Shown one piece after another: positions 36,257-45,118 of a DNA stretch of 64,000 bases (the first letter of the stretch is position 1; each line of letters starts with the position of its first letter). Location of the stretch: positions 25,082 to 89,081 of the forward strand of contig JALRKV010000083.1 of the NCBI GenBank assembly GCA_023254735.1. The letters are read 5' to 3'. Source of the stretch: Pseudomonadales bacterium. Lineage in GTDB: Bacteria; Pseudomonadota; Gammaproteobacteria; Pseudomonadales; Pseudohongiellaceae. The notes beneath the pieces are model-generated. The model searched no databases. It worked only from the letters and a program-made list of their open reading frames with translations, and was not told where the DNA came from. Position numbers and translations under genes: made by a program.

Positions 36257-36360
36257 GAACAGCGAACTAGAGTAGCAGAAATTCGTGCCTGTAAAAGTGG
36301 CACGCCCCTGCAAAATCGACTTTCCTCAATCGCTCGTTCTGCCCGCTTTGCTCGCTATGC

Positions 36361-37740
36361 TCACTCCGCCATAACCGCGAGCAGCCGTTCCTCCTCGCGC
36401 CACCGCCCCTTCCAAAGGCGCCAAGAAAACAGCAACGCGATCGCAAATAGCATAGCAACGAACGCAACCCACGACGCGCGCGGCCCCCATTCTGCAACCT
36501 TAATCACGTAATACTGCGCCCCAAGTGCAACCCAATGCGTCGTTGTCGACGCATACATGAGCCATTTTGTGTCCCCCGCGCCACGCAGGACGCCGCCGGC
36601 TACCTGTATCGTCGCATCGGCCATCACATAGCTCGACAGACCGATCATCATATAGCCCGCGAGTGCGAGTATGTCGTCGAAATCCCCCTCGGGCGGCTCG
36701 AAAACGCTCACTAGCTGGAAACGAAATACGCTGTAAATGATTGCGATTATTCCTGAGTAACCGAGCGCCATCACGAAGGCTGCAAAGATAACCTGATTCG
36801 TTCGATTCATATCGCGTGCCCCGACGAACCGGCCAATTAGGCTCACCACACCAATGTTCAATCCGATCATCGGGACAAAACAGAGAATATCCCAATTGAA
36901 CACGATGGCGGCCGACGCAGCTTCGGTGATGCCATACCCCTGAAACATAAGAAGAAACAGATTGAACGCCGCTACATTGAGAAACAGCTCTGTGCCCGCC
37001 GGCAGGCCTAGGCGAACAAAGCGGCGCATGATTCCCAAATCGAAGACAAAGGACTCCATCACGCGAAATGTTTGTCTATGTTCTTTCGCAAAGAAACAGC
37101 TTATGAACAGCACTAGCGCGAACAATGTCGACAGTATTGTGGACAGAGCTGCGCCGGCGATTCCCATCTCAGGGAAACCGGCAATACCGAAGACCATGGC
37201 ATAGCAAAGCGGGACATTGAGGACGAGGCCACAGAGGTCGCAGATCATGACGAGCTTGGTGCGGCCAATCCCTGCAAAGTAAGACGAGAACACCACTTTA
37301 GCTAGAGAGATTGGCGAACCGACCATTAGCCAGAGATAGTAGGTACGCTCGAGCTCGGCAAGCTGTGGTTCATGCCCCATCCTAACGAAAAGATCGGTGA
37401 CAAAGTAGGCGATAAACGCGAGCACCGGCAGACAGGCGACGGTCATAATCAGCCCCTGACTCACTACCTTCGGACACTTGAACCATTCCCGCGCGCCGAA
37501 ATATTGTGCCGAAAGCGCGTTGGCGTATCCGAACAACCCCGAAAAGAAGCAAAAGGAAAAGAACAAGGCCACACCACCGCCGAGCGCAGCAGCCATGTGG
37601 GTAGGATCGATCATCGACATAAATAGCCGATCGGTAAAAATCATCACCGCGAAAGTACCCTGCGAGACCACCATCGGAACGGCAAGCTTGAAGAGTTCGG
37701 AAAATGTTTCGCGATTGTAGTGCTGGGTAACTGCGCGCAT
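36361..37740 (-). CDS. MATE-family efflux transporter
   Basis: A 459-residue, 12-helix multidrug and toxin extrusion transporter. The start of helix 1 has FKLAVPMVVSQGTFAVMIFT, and GVALFFSFCFFSGLFGYANA and AQYFGARE are typical of the NorM/DinF-like family. It exports cationic compounds using Na+ or H+. It stands alone upstream of the cytochrome/propeller gene, 200 bp away. The Shine-Dalgarno is weak. Confidence 0.88.
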   Translation of the reverse strand: MRAVTQHYNRETFSELFKLAVPMVVSQGTFAVMIFTDRLFMSMIDPTHMAAALGGGVALFFSFCFFSGLFGYANALSAQYFGAREWFKCPKVVSQGLIMTVACLPVLAFIAYFVTDLFVRMGHEPQLAELERTYYLWLMVGSPISLAKVVFSSYFAGIGRTKLVMICDLCGLVLNVPLCYAMVFGIAGFPEMGIAGAALSTILSTLFALVLFISCFFAKEHRQTFRVMESFVFDLGIMRRFVRLGLPAGTELFLNVAAFNLFLLMFQGYGITEAASAAIVFNWDILCFVPMIGLNIGVVSLIGRFVGARDMNRTNQVIFAAFVMALGYSGIIAIIYSVFRFQLVSVFEPPEGDFDDILALAGYMMIGLSSYVMADATIQVAGGVLRGAGDTKWLMYASTTTHWVALGAQYYVIKVAEWGPRASWVAFVAMLFAIALLFSWRLWKGRWREEERLLAVMAE

Positions 37741-37968
37741 AAAAACTTCGATTAGGCTTTAAGGTGTCGAGCATACGTCGGGGAGGCATGTTACGCGATT
37801 GAGTGGGGCTAAACAATCAAGCGGCCAAACACAAACCCTTGAGACTCAACGCAGTTTTGGCTTTCTAATCGGCAGAAGCTTGGCTGGTTACGGCTTTAAA
37901 TAATGACGCCGACAAAGTACTATGCTTGCAATTAGATGGCAGATTAAACACTCTCGTTGGAGTAAATC

Positions 37969-38469
37969 ATGGCAAATTTCTACCTCGTTCAGTATCGCGC
38001 CCTTGCAGCGGTAATCGCGTTTACAGCGTCTCTCTTCGGGGCGGTGTCTCTCTCGGCGCAATCGATCGATGACATTACGCTAAACGTTTACAAAGATATT
38101 AACTGCGGCTGCTGTGTCGGTTGGATCGATCACATGCAGGACAAAGGTTTCGCATCAAAGATCAATCACCCTCGCGATCTCAACGGTGTGAAGCACGAAC
38201 TCGGCGTGCTGCCTGAATGGCAGTCCTGTCACACTGCTGTGACTAAAGAGGGATATGTCTTTGAGGGGCATGTACCCGCTAAATTTATCGAACAATTCCT
38301 GGCTGCACCGCCGGAGGGTGCACTGGGACTTGCAGTGCCCGGAATGCCCCTAGGAAGCCCGGGAATGGAAATGGGGAACCGCTTCACCCCCTACGACATA
38401 GTTCAGATGAACAAAGACGGTTCTTCCAGCGTGTTCGCTCATGTCGAAAGCGCAGCAGCCCAGAAGTAA
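37969..38469 (+). CDS. DUF411 exported metal-binding protein
   Basis: A 166-residue protein with a signal (AVIAFTASLFGAVSLSAQ). The DUF411 core starts with LNVYKDINCGCCVGWIDHM, containing the CGCC motif, and continues with SCHTAVTKEGYVFEGHVPA. A Met-rich segment near the end (PGMPLGSPGMEMGNRF) is the kind of sequence that binds copper. Family members are linked to copper or other soft-metal handling in the periplasm. GGAG precedes the ATG. No copper pump is adjacent. Confidence 0.9.
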   Translation: MANFYLVQYRALAAVIAFTASLFGAVSLSAQSIDDITLNVYKDINCGCCVGWIDHMQDKGFASKINHPRDLNGVKHELGVLPEWQSCHTAVTKEGYVFEGHVPAKFIEQFLAAPPEGALGLAVPGMPLGSPGMEMGNRFTPYDIVQMNKDGSSSVFAHVESAAAQK

Positions 38470-38474
38470 GACCC

Positions 38475-38888
38475 TTAGCCGTTAGTCGGGAACACTAACA
38501 TAAAGGTCGCGCTGCATTTTGCCACCAGCGTGCGGGCCTGCTGTTCTCCGTGCGTCATACTGAACACTCGCATCTCCACTCTGTACAGGCGCTTTCCCGC
38601 ATGCAGCACTTCGGCCTCGGCTTCAAGCCGATCACCCATAGGCGGTCTGATAAAGGCAATATTTAAGTCGGTGGTAGCGGAGGCCACGCCTTCGGGCCGC
38701 AGGCTGCGCACTGCAACTCCTGCACACGAATCCGCTAGCGACGTCAGCACGCCGCCGTGCACGCGCCCACCTGCGTTAAAGTGATGAGGCTTAACCGCAA
38801 TGCTGCATAGCGCTTTGCCTTCGCCAAAGGATTCGATTTCAATCCCGAGGAATTCACCAAAGGGGCTCATTACCAAACTAGTCGGCAT
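38475..38888 (-). CDS. PaaI-type hotdog thioesterase
   Basis: A 137-residue hotdog-fold protein. [20 protein letters not shown] is the PaaI/thioesterase motif with the catalytic Asp, and [10 protein letters not shown] follows. It probably hydrolyses an acyl-CoA. The ATG at 38888 has AGGA 7 nt upstream and is preferred over the ATG at 38912. It overlaps the end of the trhO gene by 11 bp, so the two are coupled. Confidence 0.85.
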   Translation of the reverse strand: MPTSLVMSPFGEFLGIEIESFGEGKALCSIAVKPHHFNAGGRVHGGVLTSLADSCAGVAVRSLRPEGVASATTDLNIAFIRPPMGDRLEAEAEVLHAGKRLYRVEMRVFSMTHGEQQARTLVAKCSATFMLVFPTNG

Positions 38889-39906
38889 GGGACGTCCTTT
38901 TTGCCCGCTCATATTTGCGCTGCTCTTCTTTAAACTTACGCTTCTGTGCTTTGCGCTGCACGATGAGCTGCTCCATTGGCTGCCCGATATGCGAGTCTCC
39001 GCGCGCTTTAGCCAGAGCCATCTGCCTCTCGCGTTCGGCTAAACCCTTCACTTTCTCGCGGGGCTTCTGCGCAGCACAGTGATGACAACTCACGCCTTTC
39101 TGATATTCCTCTCGTCGCTTGTCGTCTTCACTGATTGGCATGCGGCAGGCGTGACACTGATCAAATGCACCCTGTTCTAGCTTGTGATTCACGGTAACCC
39201 GATTATCGAAAACGAAGCACTCACCGCGCCAAAGCGTCTCTTCCTCGGGCACTTCCTGCAAATAGTTGAGTATGCCTCCCTTGAGGTGATAGACCTCATC
39301 GAAGCCCTGTTCGCGCAAATAGGCCGTCGACTTCTCGCAGCGAATGCCGCCGGTACAAAACATCGCCACTTTTTTGTGCTTAGTCGGATCTAGGTTGTTT
39401 TTTACATAGTCGGGGAATTCGCGGAAAGAGTCCGTTTCGGGATTGACCGCAGACTCGAAGGTGCCGATTTCAACCTCGTATTTATTGCGCGTATCCAGAA
39501 GCAGCACCTCGGGATCGCTGATAAGCGCATTCCACTCACTTGGCTCTACATAGGTGCCGACGATTTTCTTAGGGTCGATGTCCTCGACACCCATCGTCAC
39601 GATTTCGCGTTTAAGCTTTACCTTCGTGCGATAGAAGGGGTTTTCGACCGCGAAGGATTCCTTCGGGGCGAGGTCGGCAAACCGCGCGTCTCGCTCAAGA
39701 AACGCGAGCACCGCATCGATGCCCGCACGCGAACCTGCGATGGTGCCGTTAATCCCCTCGGCGGCGAGCAGCAGCGTGCCTCGCACGTCGTTGTCGAGCA
39801 TGCACTGCTTTAGCGGCTCGCGCAGAGATTCATATTCGGGGAATGTCGCGAAACGATATAACGCCGCGACCACAATGCCTGGCGTGGCAGAGGTTGGCTT
39901 ATTCAT
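38878..39906 (-). CDS. trhO: tRNA uridine hydroxylase TrhO (rhodanese family)
   Basis: A 342-residue protein of the YceA/TrhO family, which makes 5-hydroxyuridine at tRNA position 34. An N-terminal acylphosphatase-like domain ([15 protein letters not shown]) is followed by a rhodanese domain with the active Cys in [10 protein letters not shown]. The C-terminal part has a Cys-rich zinc-type segment (CHACRMP and CHHCAAQK). The ATG at 39906 has AGGA 7 nt upstream. The thioesterase gene overlaps its end. Confidence 0.92.
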   Translation of the reverse strand: MNKPTSATPGIVVAALYRFATFPEYESLREPLKQCMLDNDVRGTLLLAAEGINGTIAGSRAGIDAVLAFLERDARFADLAPKESFAVENPFYRTKVKLKREIVTMGVEDIDPKKIVGTYVEPSEWNALISDPEVLLLDTRNKYEVEIGTFESAVNPETDSFREFPDYVKNNLDPTKHKKVAMFCTGGIRCEKSTAYLREQGFDEVYHLKGGILNYLQEVPEEETLWRGECFVFDNRVTVNHKLEQGAFDQCHACRMPISEDDKRREEYQKGVSCHHCAAQKPREKVKGLAERERQMALAKARGDSHIGQPMEQLIVQRKAQKRKFKEEQRKYERAKRTSHAD

Positions 39907-40072
39907 ACTGTGTCCTTTTTGCACTCTGGAGCGTAATTCCAGCGCAAATTAATTACCGTAGTCGCAATTGCTCTCGCTATCGCGTGGCGCTAGTGTACCA
40001 AAACAGCGAGACAAATGCCGGCAGACTTACCGGCCGATCCTGTCACTCGGGGACTTGCTAAGACACGTTGAG

Positions 40073-41002
40073 TTAGACGGCTTCTTTGTCGGGACCCGCG
40101 ACAATCGGTAGCGTCGCATCCGCGCCCCAGTCTGCCCATGAACCATCGTAGACAGAAAGCTGAGTGTAGCCCGCGAGAGACGCAGCGAGGGTGACAACAC
40201 AGGCGGTGAGACCCGAACCACAGCTGGTCACGATTTTCTTATTGCGCTGCGCGATGGGGGCGAGCATTAGCGCGAGCTCGAGCGCCGACTTCATTTTTTC
40301 GCCCCTCAGCACAGCCTGAAAAGGAAAACTCACTGACCCAGGCATGTGGCCGCCGCGCACGCCTGGGCGAGGCTCGGGGGCCTCGGCATTAAACCGAGCA
40401 GTTGAGCGGGCGTCTACGACGCGGCAATTCGAATCGGTCAGCGCCGCAGCAACCGCAGCGCTATCGATAAAGGCGTCTGATCTGGGGTTAGCTGCGAAAT
40501 CACCCTGAGGATAGGCGTCTCCCGAAGCCTGCTTACCTTCGCGCCACTGCGCTCCTCCCACCTCGGTTGGGTTGCCGGCGTCAATCCATGCCCTGAGGCC
40601 GCCGTCCAACACAGCAACATTGTCATGGCCCATCGCCTTAAGCATCCACCAGCCGCGCGGACTCGAATAAACGCCGACGTCGTCGTAAACGACAACGAGT
40701 GAATGCGCGTTTAAGCCTAGGCTGCGCACTTCTTTTTCGAAGAGTGACGCACTCGGCATCATATGAGGAAGGGTGGCATCGGGATCGCACAGACGCGTGT
40801 CGAAATCGAAGCGGCGTGCGCCGGGAATGATACGCCAGTCAGCTTCCGGCACATGGGGATTAAGTGACTCGTATCCCGGCACTACCGGAGGCGCGGAGGC
40901 ATCGAACACCACTACCTCGATTAAGCCCTGAGAAAGCAGGGCCTGTAAATCAGCAACTGATAACAAAGGATTTATAGGAGCACTAACGCGTGAGTTCTGC
41001 AT
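40073..41002 (-). CDS. sseA: 3-mercaptopyruvate sulfurtransferase-type rhodanese
   Basis: A 309-residue protein with two rhodanese domains. The N-terminal one is inactive (FDTRLCDPDATLPHMMPSAS) and the C-terminal one carries the active loop CGSGLTA, typical of 3-mercaptopyruvate sulfurtransferase rather than thiosulfate sulfurtransferase. It transfers sulfur from 3-mercaptopyruvate to thiols or cyanide in the cytosol. It is independent of its neighbours; trhO lies 166 bp downstream. Confidence 0.9.
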   Translation of the reverse strand: MQNSRVSAPINPLLSVADLQALLSQGLIEVVVFDASAPPVVPGYESLNPHVPEADWRIIPGARRFDFDTRLCDPDATLPHMMPSASLFEKEVRSLGLNAHSLVVVYDDVGVYSSPRGWWMLKAMGHDNVAVLDGGLRAWIDAGNPTEVGGAQWREGKQASGDAYPQGDFAANPRSDAFIDSAAVAAALTDSNCRVVDARSTARFNAEAPEPRPGVRGGHMPGSVSFPFQAVLRGEKMKSALELALMLAPIAQRNKKIVTSCGSGLTACVVTLAASLAGYTQLSVYDGSWADWGADATLPIVAGPDKEAV

Positions 41003-41048
41003 AATTTCAGTTCTGGCCTGTCTAATCGATGTGAGTTCTTCTTGCGAC

Positions 41049-41897
41049 TTAGAGTGCCGCTTTAAACTCGCGCAATTTTGCCTTAAGGCGAGCGCTGTTT
41101 TCAGGGCCGAGGCGAATAAGCTGCTTGTTCATATCCGCAAGCTCCTCAAGCCTCGTGTCTGCATAAAGATACATCACCGACGGCTTAACTAACTGGAACG
41201 GGCCCTCGACCTCGGGCGCTGTCAGCACTGCATCGATTGCCTTAATGAGCGCCTGTTCGAATTCGGCGTCGCGAAATCCGATCTCGGCATAGGCCTGTTG
41301 TAGCAGCGGAGAGAGGAGTTTATAGAGCCCCACGGCCTGATCGGTGTCCAGCGCCACAAACGCTGTGATTGCAGCATCGAACCTCGTATACGACGACGCT
41401 TCCATCGTAAACAGACGGCCATCGACGGTGCTCACCTGCATTTCCTCGCTTACCGGCTTATAGGGCAGCGCCGTCTGTGGGTATTGCCCGCGTGAAATAT
41501 TCTCGATAAGCACCACAGTCCTGCGGACAAGTTGCTCGTCGACGAGAAAACTCAACAACGAAGCGCCGCTCGATAACTCCCTGAGTTTCTCAGCCACGAA
41601 GCTGTCGCTATTGTTTAATCGCGGCAGATCGACCGCCGCCTCTTCTGCGGGAATTTCGACCTCCACGACTTCAACCACTACCGGATCCTCTTCGACGGAC
41701 GCAGGCGCGGCGGGAACGACAGGAGTAATGCGGGTGGGTACTGGACGCGGCTGAGTGGCTTCTACCTCGGCCACAGGAGTCGGCAAGATAACCGTCGTGG
41801 TCCCACTGGGCGCCTCGAAAGCCACAGCAAGGTAAACTAGATAAAGGAACGTACAAACCGCGATTGCCGCGATGGACCAGATTCCCGCCTTAGACAT
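41049..41897 (-). CDS. DUF3014 membrane-anchored protein
   Basis: A 282-residue protein with one N-terminal helix (AAIAVCTFLYLVYLAVAF), a Pro/Val/Glu-rich spacer, then the DUF3014 domain (LNNSDSFVAEKLRELSSG, LVRRTVVLIENISRGQYPQ, YKLLSPLLQQAYAEIGF). The function is unknown; the domain faces the periplasm. The ATG at 41897 has GGAG 7 nt upstream, better than the TTG at 41909. Confidence 0.88.
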   Translation of the reverse strand: MSKAGIWSIAAIAVCTFLYLVYLAVAFEAPSGTTTVILPTPVAEVEATQPRPVPTRITPVVPAAPASVEEDPVVVEVVEVEIPAEEAAVDLPRLNNSDSFVAEKLRELSSGASLLSFLVDEQLVRRTVVLIENISRGQYPQTALPYKPVSEEMQVSTVDGRLFTMEASSYTRFDAAITAFVALDTDQAVGLYKLLSPLLQQAYAEIGFRDAEFEQALIKAIDAVLTAPEVEGPFQLVKPSVMYLYADTRLEELADMNKQLIRLGPENSARLKAKLREFKAAL

Positions 41898-42006
41898 GAT
41901 TTGCTCCAAAGTGCCTGTTGTCTTAACGATATCGCCTATTGTTGCATACCTAGACCGGCCAACAAATCAGTATCATTCGTAAAAGGGGCGCTTGAGAGAA
42001 TTGCAA

Positions 42007-42044
42007 TAAAAAAGGCAGAGTCCCGAAAGAATCTGCCTCTTTTA
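42007..42044 (-). terminator. Intrinsic terminator of the selenoprotein gene
   Basis: On the minus strand, GGCAGA, a 12-nt loop and TCTGCC followed by TTTTTT, 13 bp past the stop of the peroxiredoxin. The opposite side has a shorter T-run, so weak bidirectional use is possible. Confidence 0.85.
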
Positions 42045-42056
42045 CGCGACCTGCAG

Positions 42057-42599
42057 TTAGATTTTAGGAAAGCCGAGCTCTTCCATCGTCCTCGTAAGGT
42101 CTTTACCCGCCGTTGCTGGCTTGGTTTGCTTGTCGATCTTAAGGATCGTGCCGTCAATACCTATGTAGTAGGTCCACCGATTAGCAAAGCCGGCGCCCAT
42201 CAGCGCGCCATATTCTTCAACCATGGTCTTCTCGGGGTCGGCAAGAATCGGAAAGCCCGCTTCATGCTCTGCCGCGAAAGCTGTGTTGTCCTCTAGCGTG
42301 TCAACACTCGCCATAAAATATGCAACGTCGAAACTCTGAATTTCTCTAGCACTGTCACGCAGCGCTTTACATTGCATCGTTCAACCACCGGTGAAAGCTT
42401 TCGGAAAGAACGCGATAACGACGGGCTTAACCCCGACAAATTCCGAGAGCGTGTAGGTTTTACCGTCGGACGCTTGCAGCGAAAAGTCAGGCGCTTTATC
42501 GCCCTCCTCTAGCGCCGAAGCGAGCTGGCTGCCAAGCGCGGTGAAGGCGACTGTCGCCGACAACGCAATCTTTGCGAGCCTATTTAAAAAAGATGACAT
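42057..42599 (-). CDS. Exported peroxiredoxin, predicted selenoprotein (in-frame UGA = Sec73)
   Basis: A 180-residue AhpC/TSA peroxiredoxin when the in-frame TGA at 42383-42381 is read as selenocysteine. The frame is continuous on both sides with no shift. Before the TGA the sequence is [13 protein letters not shown], after it [10 protein letters not shown]; family members have Cys at this place, the peroxidatic residue. Cys77, four residues on, could be the resolving thiol. The rest is a full thioredoxin-fold peroxiredoxin ending in ELGFPKI. Residues 1-29 form a signal peptide (cut after ASA), so the enzyme should reduce peroxides outside the cytosol. AGGAGG precedes the ATG at 42599. A SECIS-like hairpin follows the TGA and a terminator follows the gene. 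Confidence 0.85.
42320..42383 (-). promoter_or_regulatory. UGA codon with bacterial SECIS-like hairpin
   Basis: Minus strand: the UGA (42383-42381), then 14 nt, then a 7-bp stem AGCGCUG/CAGUGCU closing a 5-nt loop CGUGA (42366-42348). The loop starts 21 nt after the UGA and has G as its second base, as expected for a SelB-binding apical loop. An outer pairing AUGCAAUGU with ACGUUGCAU (42377-42369 with 42328-42320) could enclose it. Confidence 0.72.
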
Positions 42600-42803
42600 A
42601 AGTCCTCCTAGTTTAGTCCGGTCAGGACAGAGGATACTGAGCAACTCCCAGTACCCCCCTTATTGAAGCGCGTCTTACCCGAGATTACTACTGCCAGTAA
42701 CGGCGATCGAGTAAATGTAACGCACAACTATGTTTACGACGGGGCTCGACGAATAGGATCAGCCGACTGATCGCGCACTGCTATTTGAGCCGTGTTCGAG
42801 TGC

Positions 42804-44024
42804 TCAGAATAAGCTGCGCGATCTTGCCTGCCGGAGCATCTGCTGAGTTTCCAACTCGAGGCGCGCAATGCGCGAATCTAACACATCAACCTCGTCACGA
42901 TCGAGCTGCGGTGCGCTGTCGCGGAGCTTTTTGATGCGATCAATCGCCTCGCGGATTGACCTAACCTGTCGATTGACTGCGACTTGCTTGGCGTCGCGCT
43001 GTGACTGCCGATATCTCGGGTTTTCGACCTGGATATTGGTACACTGCTGAACGACTTGACCATTAGCATCACGCACATTACGGCAGCGCGACTGGTAAAC
43101 ATAGGGGCTCACCGTGCCCGGAAAATCGGTATAAGGCGTCGCCGCAATCGCTCTGATCAACACCATATCGGTCTCGGCCTTTGAAAAGACGAAATCCAAC
43201 AAATCCCCTGAATTTTCCTGCCCCTCGGACTCGAGGGCCACAATAACGTCGCCATAGAACGCAGAGAGCTCTTCGGCAGTTCGTGCGAGTCCTAAGTAGG
43301 AGTCGTCGAGCAGATTCTCGCTCATGACGCGAAACCGCCAATCGCCATACTGCCTGGCTGCAGTCAAAAAGCGTCCGTCGGTTCTCGAATACAGACGACT
43401 CGCAATATGCAGATGGAGACTCTGAAAGTCGTCCGCTTTATCCCATGCTTTGCTTTTCGTGTTACTGGCGATCAGCGCCTTGATGAGCGGCAGCTGCTCC
43501 TCGCTGTAGAGCCCCGTGTTTATTCTAGTAATTTGCAGGGCCTCAGAATACACCTTCGCTGCCCCTTCGAAATCCTCAACCTCAATCAAATAGGCGCCAA
43601 GGTCAGCCTGAACCTCGCGCAGTTGATCCGAGTAAACCCCAGAGGAATAGCGAAGCTCATCGATTAACGCCTCGCGCCGCGCAATCTCGCGGCTAATTTC
43701 CAGCGAACGCACCGCCGCAGCGGCGCTCTCCGCAGCACTCTCATCAATACCCTCATCAACACCCTCAGCTTCGCGACTGGCGCCCACGGCTACGGGCTCG
43801 GCCTGCTCTTCGCGAGTCTCAAGTGAATCGGGGACGCCGTCGGCGTTCGCATCAGACGGCGAAGAAGGACCGTCCTGAATCGGCTGCGAGAGCGCCACCG
43901 AGGGCATAAAGACTATCGCAAACCCTAGAGCCAAAGCAGAGAGGGGTAGACTCGCAAGTAAGCCGCGCCAACAGGCTGATACGGCGAGGTAACCCTTGTC
44001 ATGACTCATTTTCAGTGCGCGCAT
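42804..44024 (-). CDS. Exported helical/TPR-like protein with DxDxDG motif
   Basis: A 406-residue protein with a signal (LALGFAIVFMPSVALSQ). A calcium-type loop DANADGVPDSLE lies near residues 58-69, followed by acidic spacer and a helical region (about 95-260). This region resembles the N-terminal part of the protein at 11226-12716: both have an ALQITR or QLQITR stretch, then LP-x-x-x-ALI/V, then a W plus Asp-rich turn. A Cys pair (CRNV and QQCTN) lies at 319-331. The C-terminal 60 residues are a coiled coil. Unknown function; it follows the iron-transport ATPase by 29 bp and may be co-transcribed. Confidence 0.72.
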   Translation of the reverse strand: MRALKMSHDKGYLAVSACWRGLLASLPLSALALGFAIVFMPSVALSQPIQDGPSSPSDANADGVPDSLETREEQAEPVAVGASREAEGVDEGIDESAAESAAAAVRSLEISREIARREALIDELRYSSGVYSDQLREVQADLGAYLIEVEDFEGAAKVYSEALQITRINTGLYSEEQLPLIKALIASNTKSKAWDKADDFQSLHLHIASRLYSRTDGRFLTAARQYGDWRFRVMSENLLDDSYLGLARTAEELSAFYGDVIVALESEGQENSGDLLDFVFSKAETDMVLIRAIAATPYTDFPGTVSPYVYQSRCRNVRDANGQVVQQCTNIQVENPRYRQSQRDAKQVAVNRQVRSIREAIDRIKKLRDSAPQLDRDEVDVLDSRIARLELETQQMLRQARSRSLF

Positions 44025-44053
44025 TGATTAGAGTCCTTGGCGAGAGAATTAAC

Positions 44054-45118
44054 TTAGACAACGGGGAGCTTTGGAAACGCGACCAAATGCTCTACATCGA
44101 GACGAATCCCCATTGGTTCGCCTATCGCGTGGTCGTGGTGGCTCGGCGCAAGTGACAATACCCGCTTCCCGCTTTCGAGTTCGAGCGTGTAGAGAAAGAC
44201 CGCGCCCCGAAACGCCTTCTCGACCACTCGCGCCTTCGTCGGACTCGCGTCGTCGTGAAACACATCGTCAGGCCGCAGCAACAGCGAAATATCTGTTGTA
44301 CCCGGCAGGTTGAAATCCTGAATCTGCCGCGTATCGATGACTCCGAGCTCAGTCTCGACAGTATGCTCTCCGACGGCGCGTCCATCGATTAAAACGCCCT
44401 CGCCGATAAAGTCGGCGACCGCAAGAGACGCAGGAGTATGGTAAAGATTGAAGGCATTGTCCCACTGCAGCAGTTTTCCCCCTTTGATCACCCCAATCTC
44501 GTCGGCCATGGCGAACGCTTCGAACTGATTATGACTCACCAGAATCGCCGTCACACCCTCGTGTTTGAGAACGCCTCGAATCTCACGCGCGAGCTGCTCG
44601 CGCAGCTCGACGTCGAGGCTCGAAAAAGGCTCGTCTAGGAGGAGTACCTCGGGGCGGGGTGCCATCGCGCGCGCAATCGCAACTCGCTGCTGCTGTCCTC
44701 CGGACAGTCTATGCGGATAAGCATCGAGGAGATCGCCTATCGCCAGCAGGCGGGCTAGCTCGTCTACACGCGCAGCGCGCTTGGCAGCAGTTAGTGACTG
44801 CAGGCCAAAGGCGATGTTGTCGCGAACACTGAGGTGAGGAAAAAGCGAGTGGTCTTGGAACACCATGCCCACCCGACGCTTCTCAATGTCGAGGGTTTTC
44901 TCTGGCGTGCTGACCTGCGCGCCGTCGAGAGAGACGCTACCGGAGCTCACAGACTCAAATCCTGCGATGGCTCGGAGCAGAGTCGTTTTGCCGCAGCCAC
45001 TGGCGCCTAGCAGACAGCCGATTCCGCCCGCGGGGACGCGGAACGAGACAGAGTCGACGATTAATTTACCGCCGAGGTGTACGCATACGTTGTCCAGTTG
45101 CAGTGCAGGTGACGTCAT
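44054..45118 (-). CDS. fbpC: Iron(III) ABC transporter ATP-binding protein
   Basis: A 354-residue ABC ATPase of the iron/polyamine/sulfate class. Walker A is GASGCGKTT, the signature LSGGQQQR, Walker B VLLLDEPFSSLD, the H-loop LVSHNQ. The C-terminal 130 residues form the TOBE-like domain (VGEHTVETELGVID). Its start overlaps the permease stop by ATGA. With the permease and binding protein upstream it forms an FbpABC-like importer for ferric iron. Confidence 0.9.
   Translation of the reverse strand: MTSPALQLDNVCVHLGGKLIVDSVSFRVPAGGIGCLLGASGCGKTTLLRAIAGFESVSSGSVSLDGAQVSTPEKTLDIEKRRVGMVFQDHSLFPHLSVRDNIAFGLQSLTAAKRAARVDELARLLAIGDLLDAYPHRLSGGQQQRVAIARAMAPRPEVLLLDEPFSSLDVELREQLAREIRGVLKHEGVTAILVSHNQFEAFAMADEIGVIKGGKLLQWDNAFNLYHTPASLAVADFIGEGVLIDGRAVGEHTVETELGVIDTRQIQDFNLPGTTDISLLLRPDDVFHDDASPTKARVVEKAFRGAVFLYTLELESGKRVLSLAPSHHDHAIGEPMGIRLDVEHLVAFPKLPVV

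Noticed and set aside
36161..36313. Extended N-terminus of the cytochrome/propeller protein containing PQER repeats
   Set aside because: It would bury the signal peptide; the ATG at 36160 has a good AGGA site.
42057..42644. Two separate small genes (42381-42644 and 42057-42377) or a nonsense-mutated pseudogene
   Set aside because: Same frame on both sides, TGA exactly at the catalytic Cys, SECIS-like hairpin at the right distance, and intact sequence after it favour one selenoprotein.
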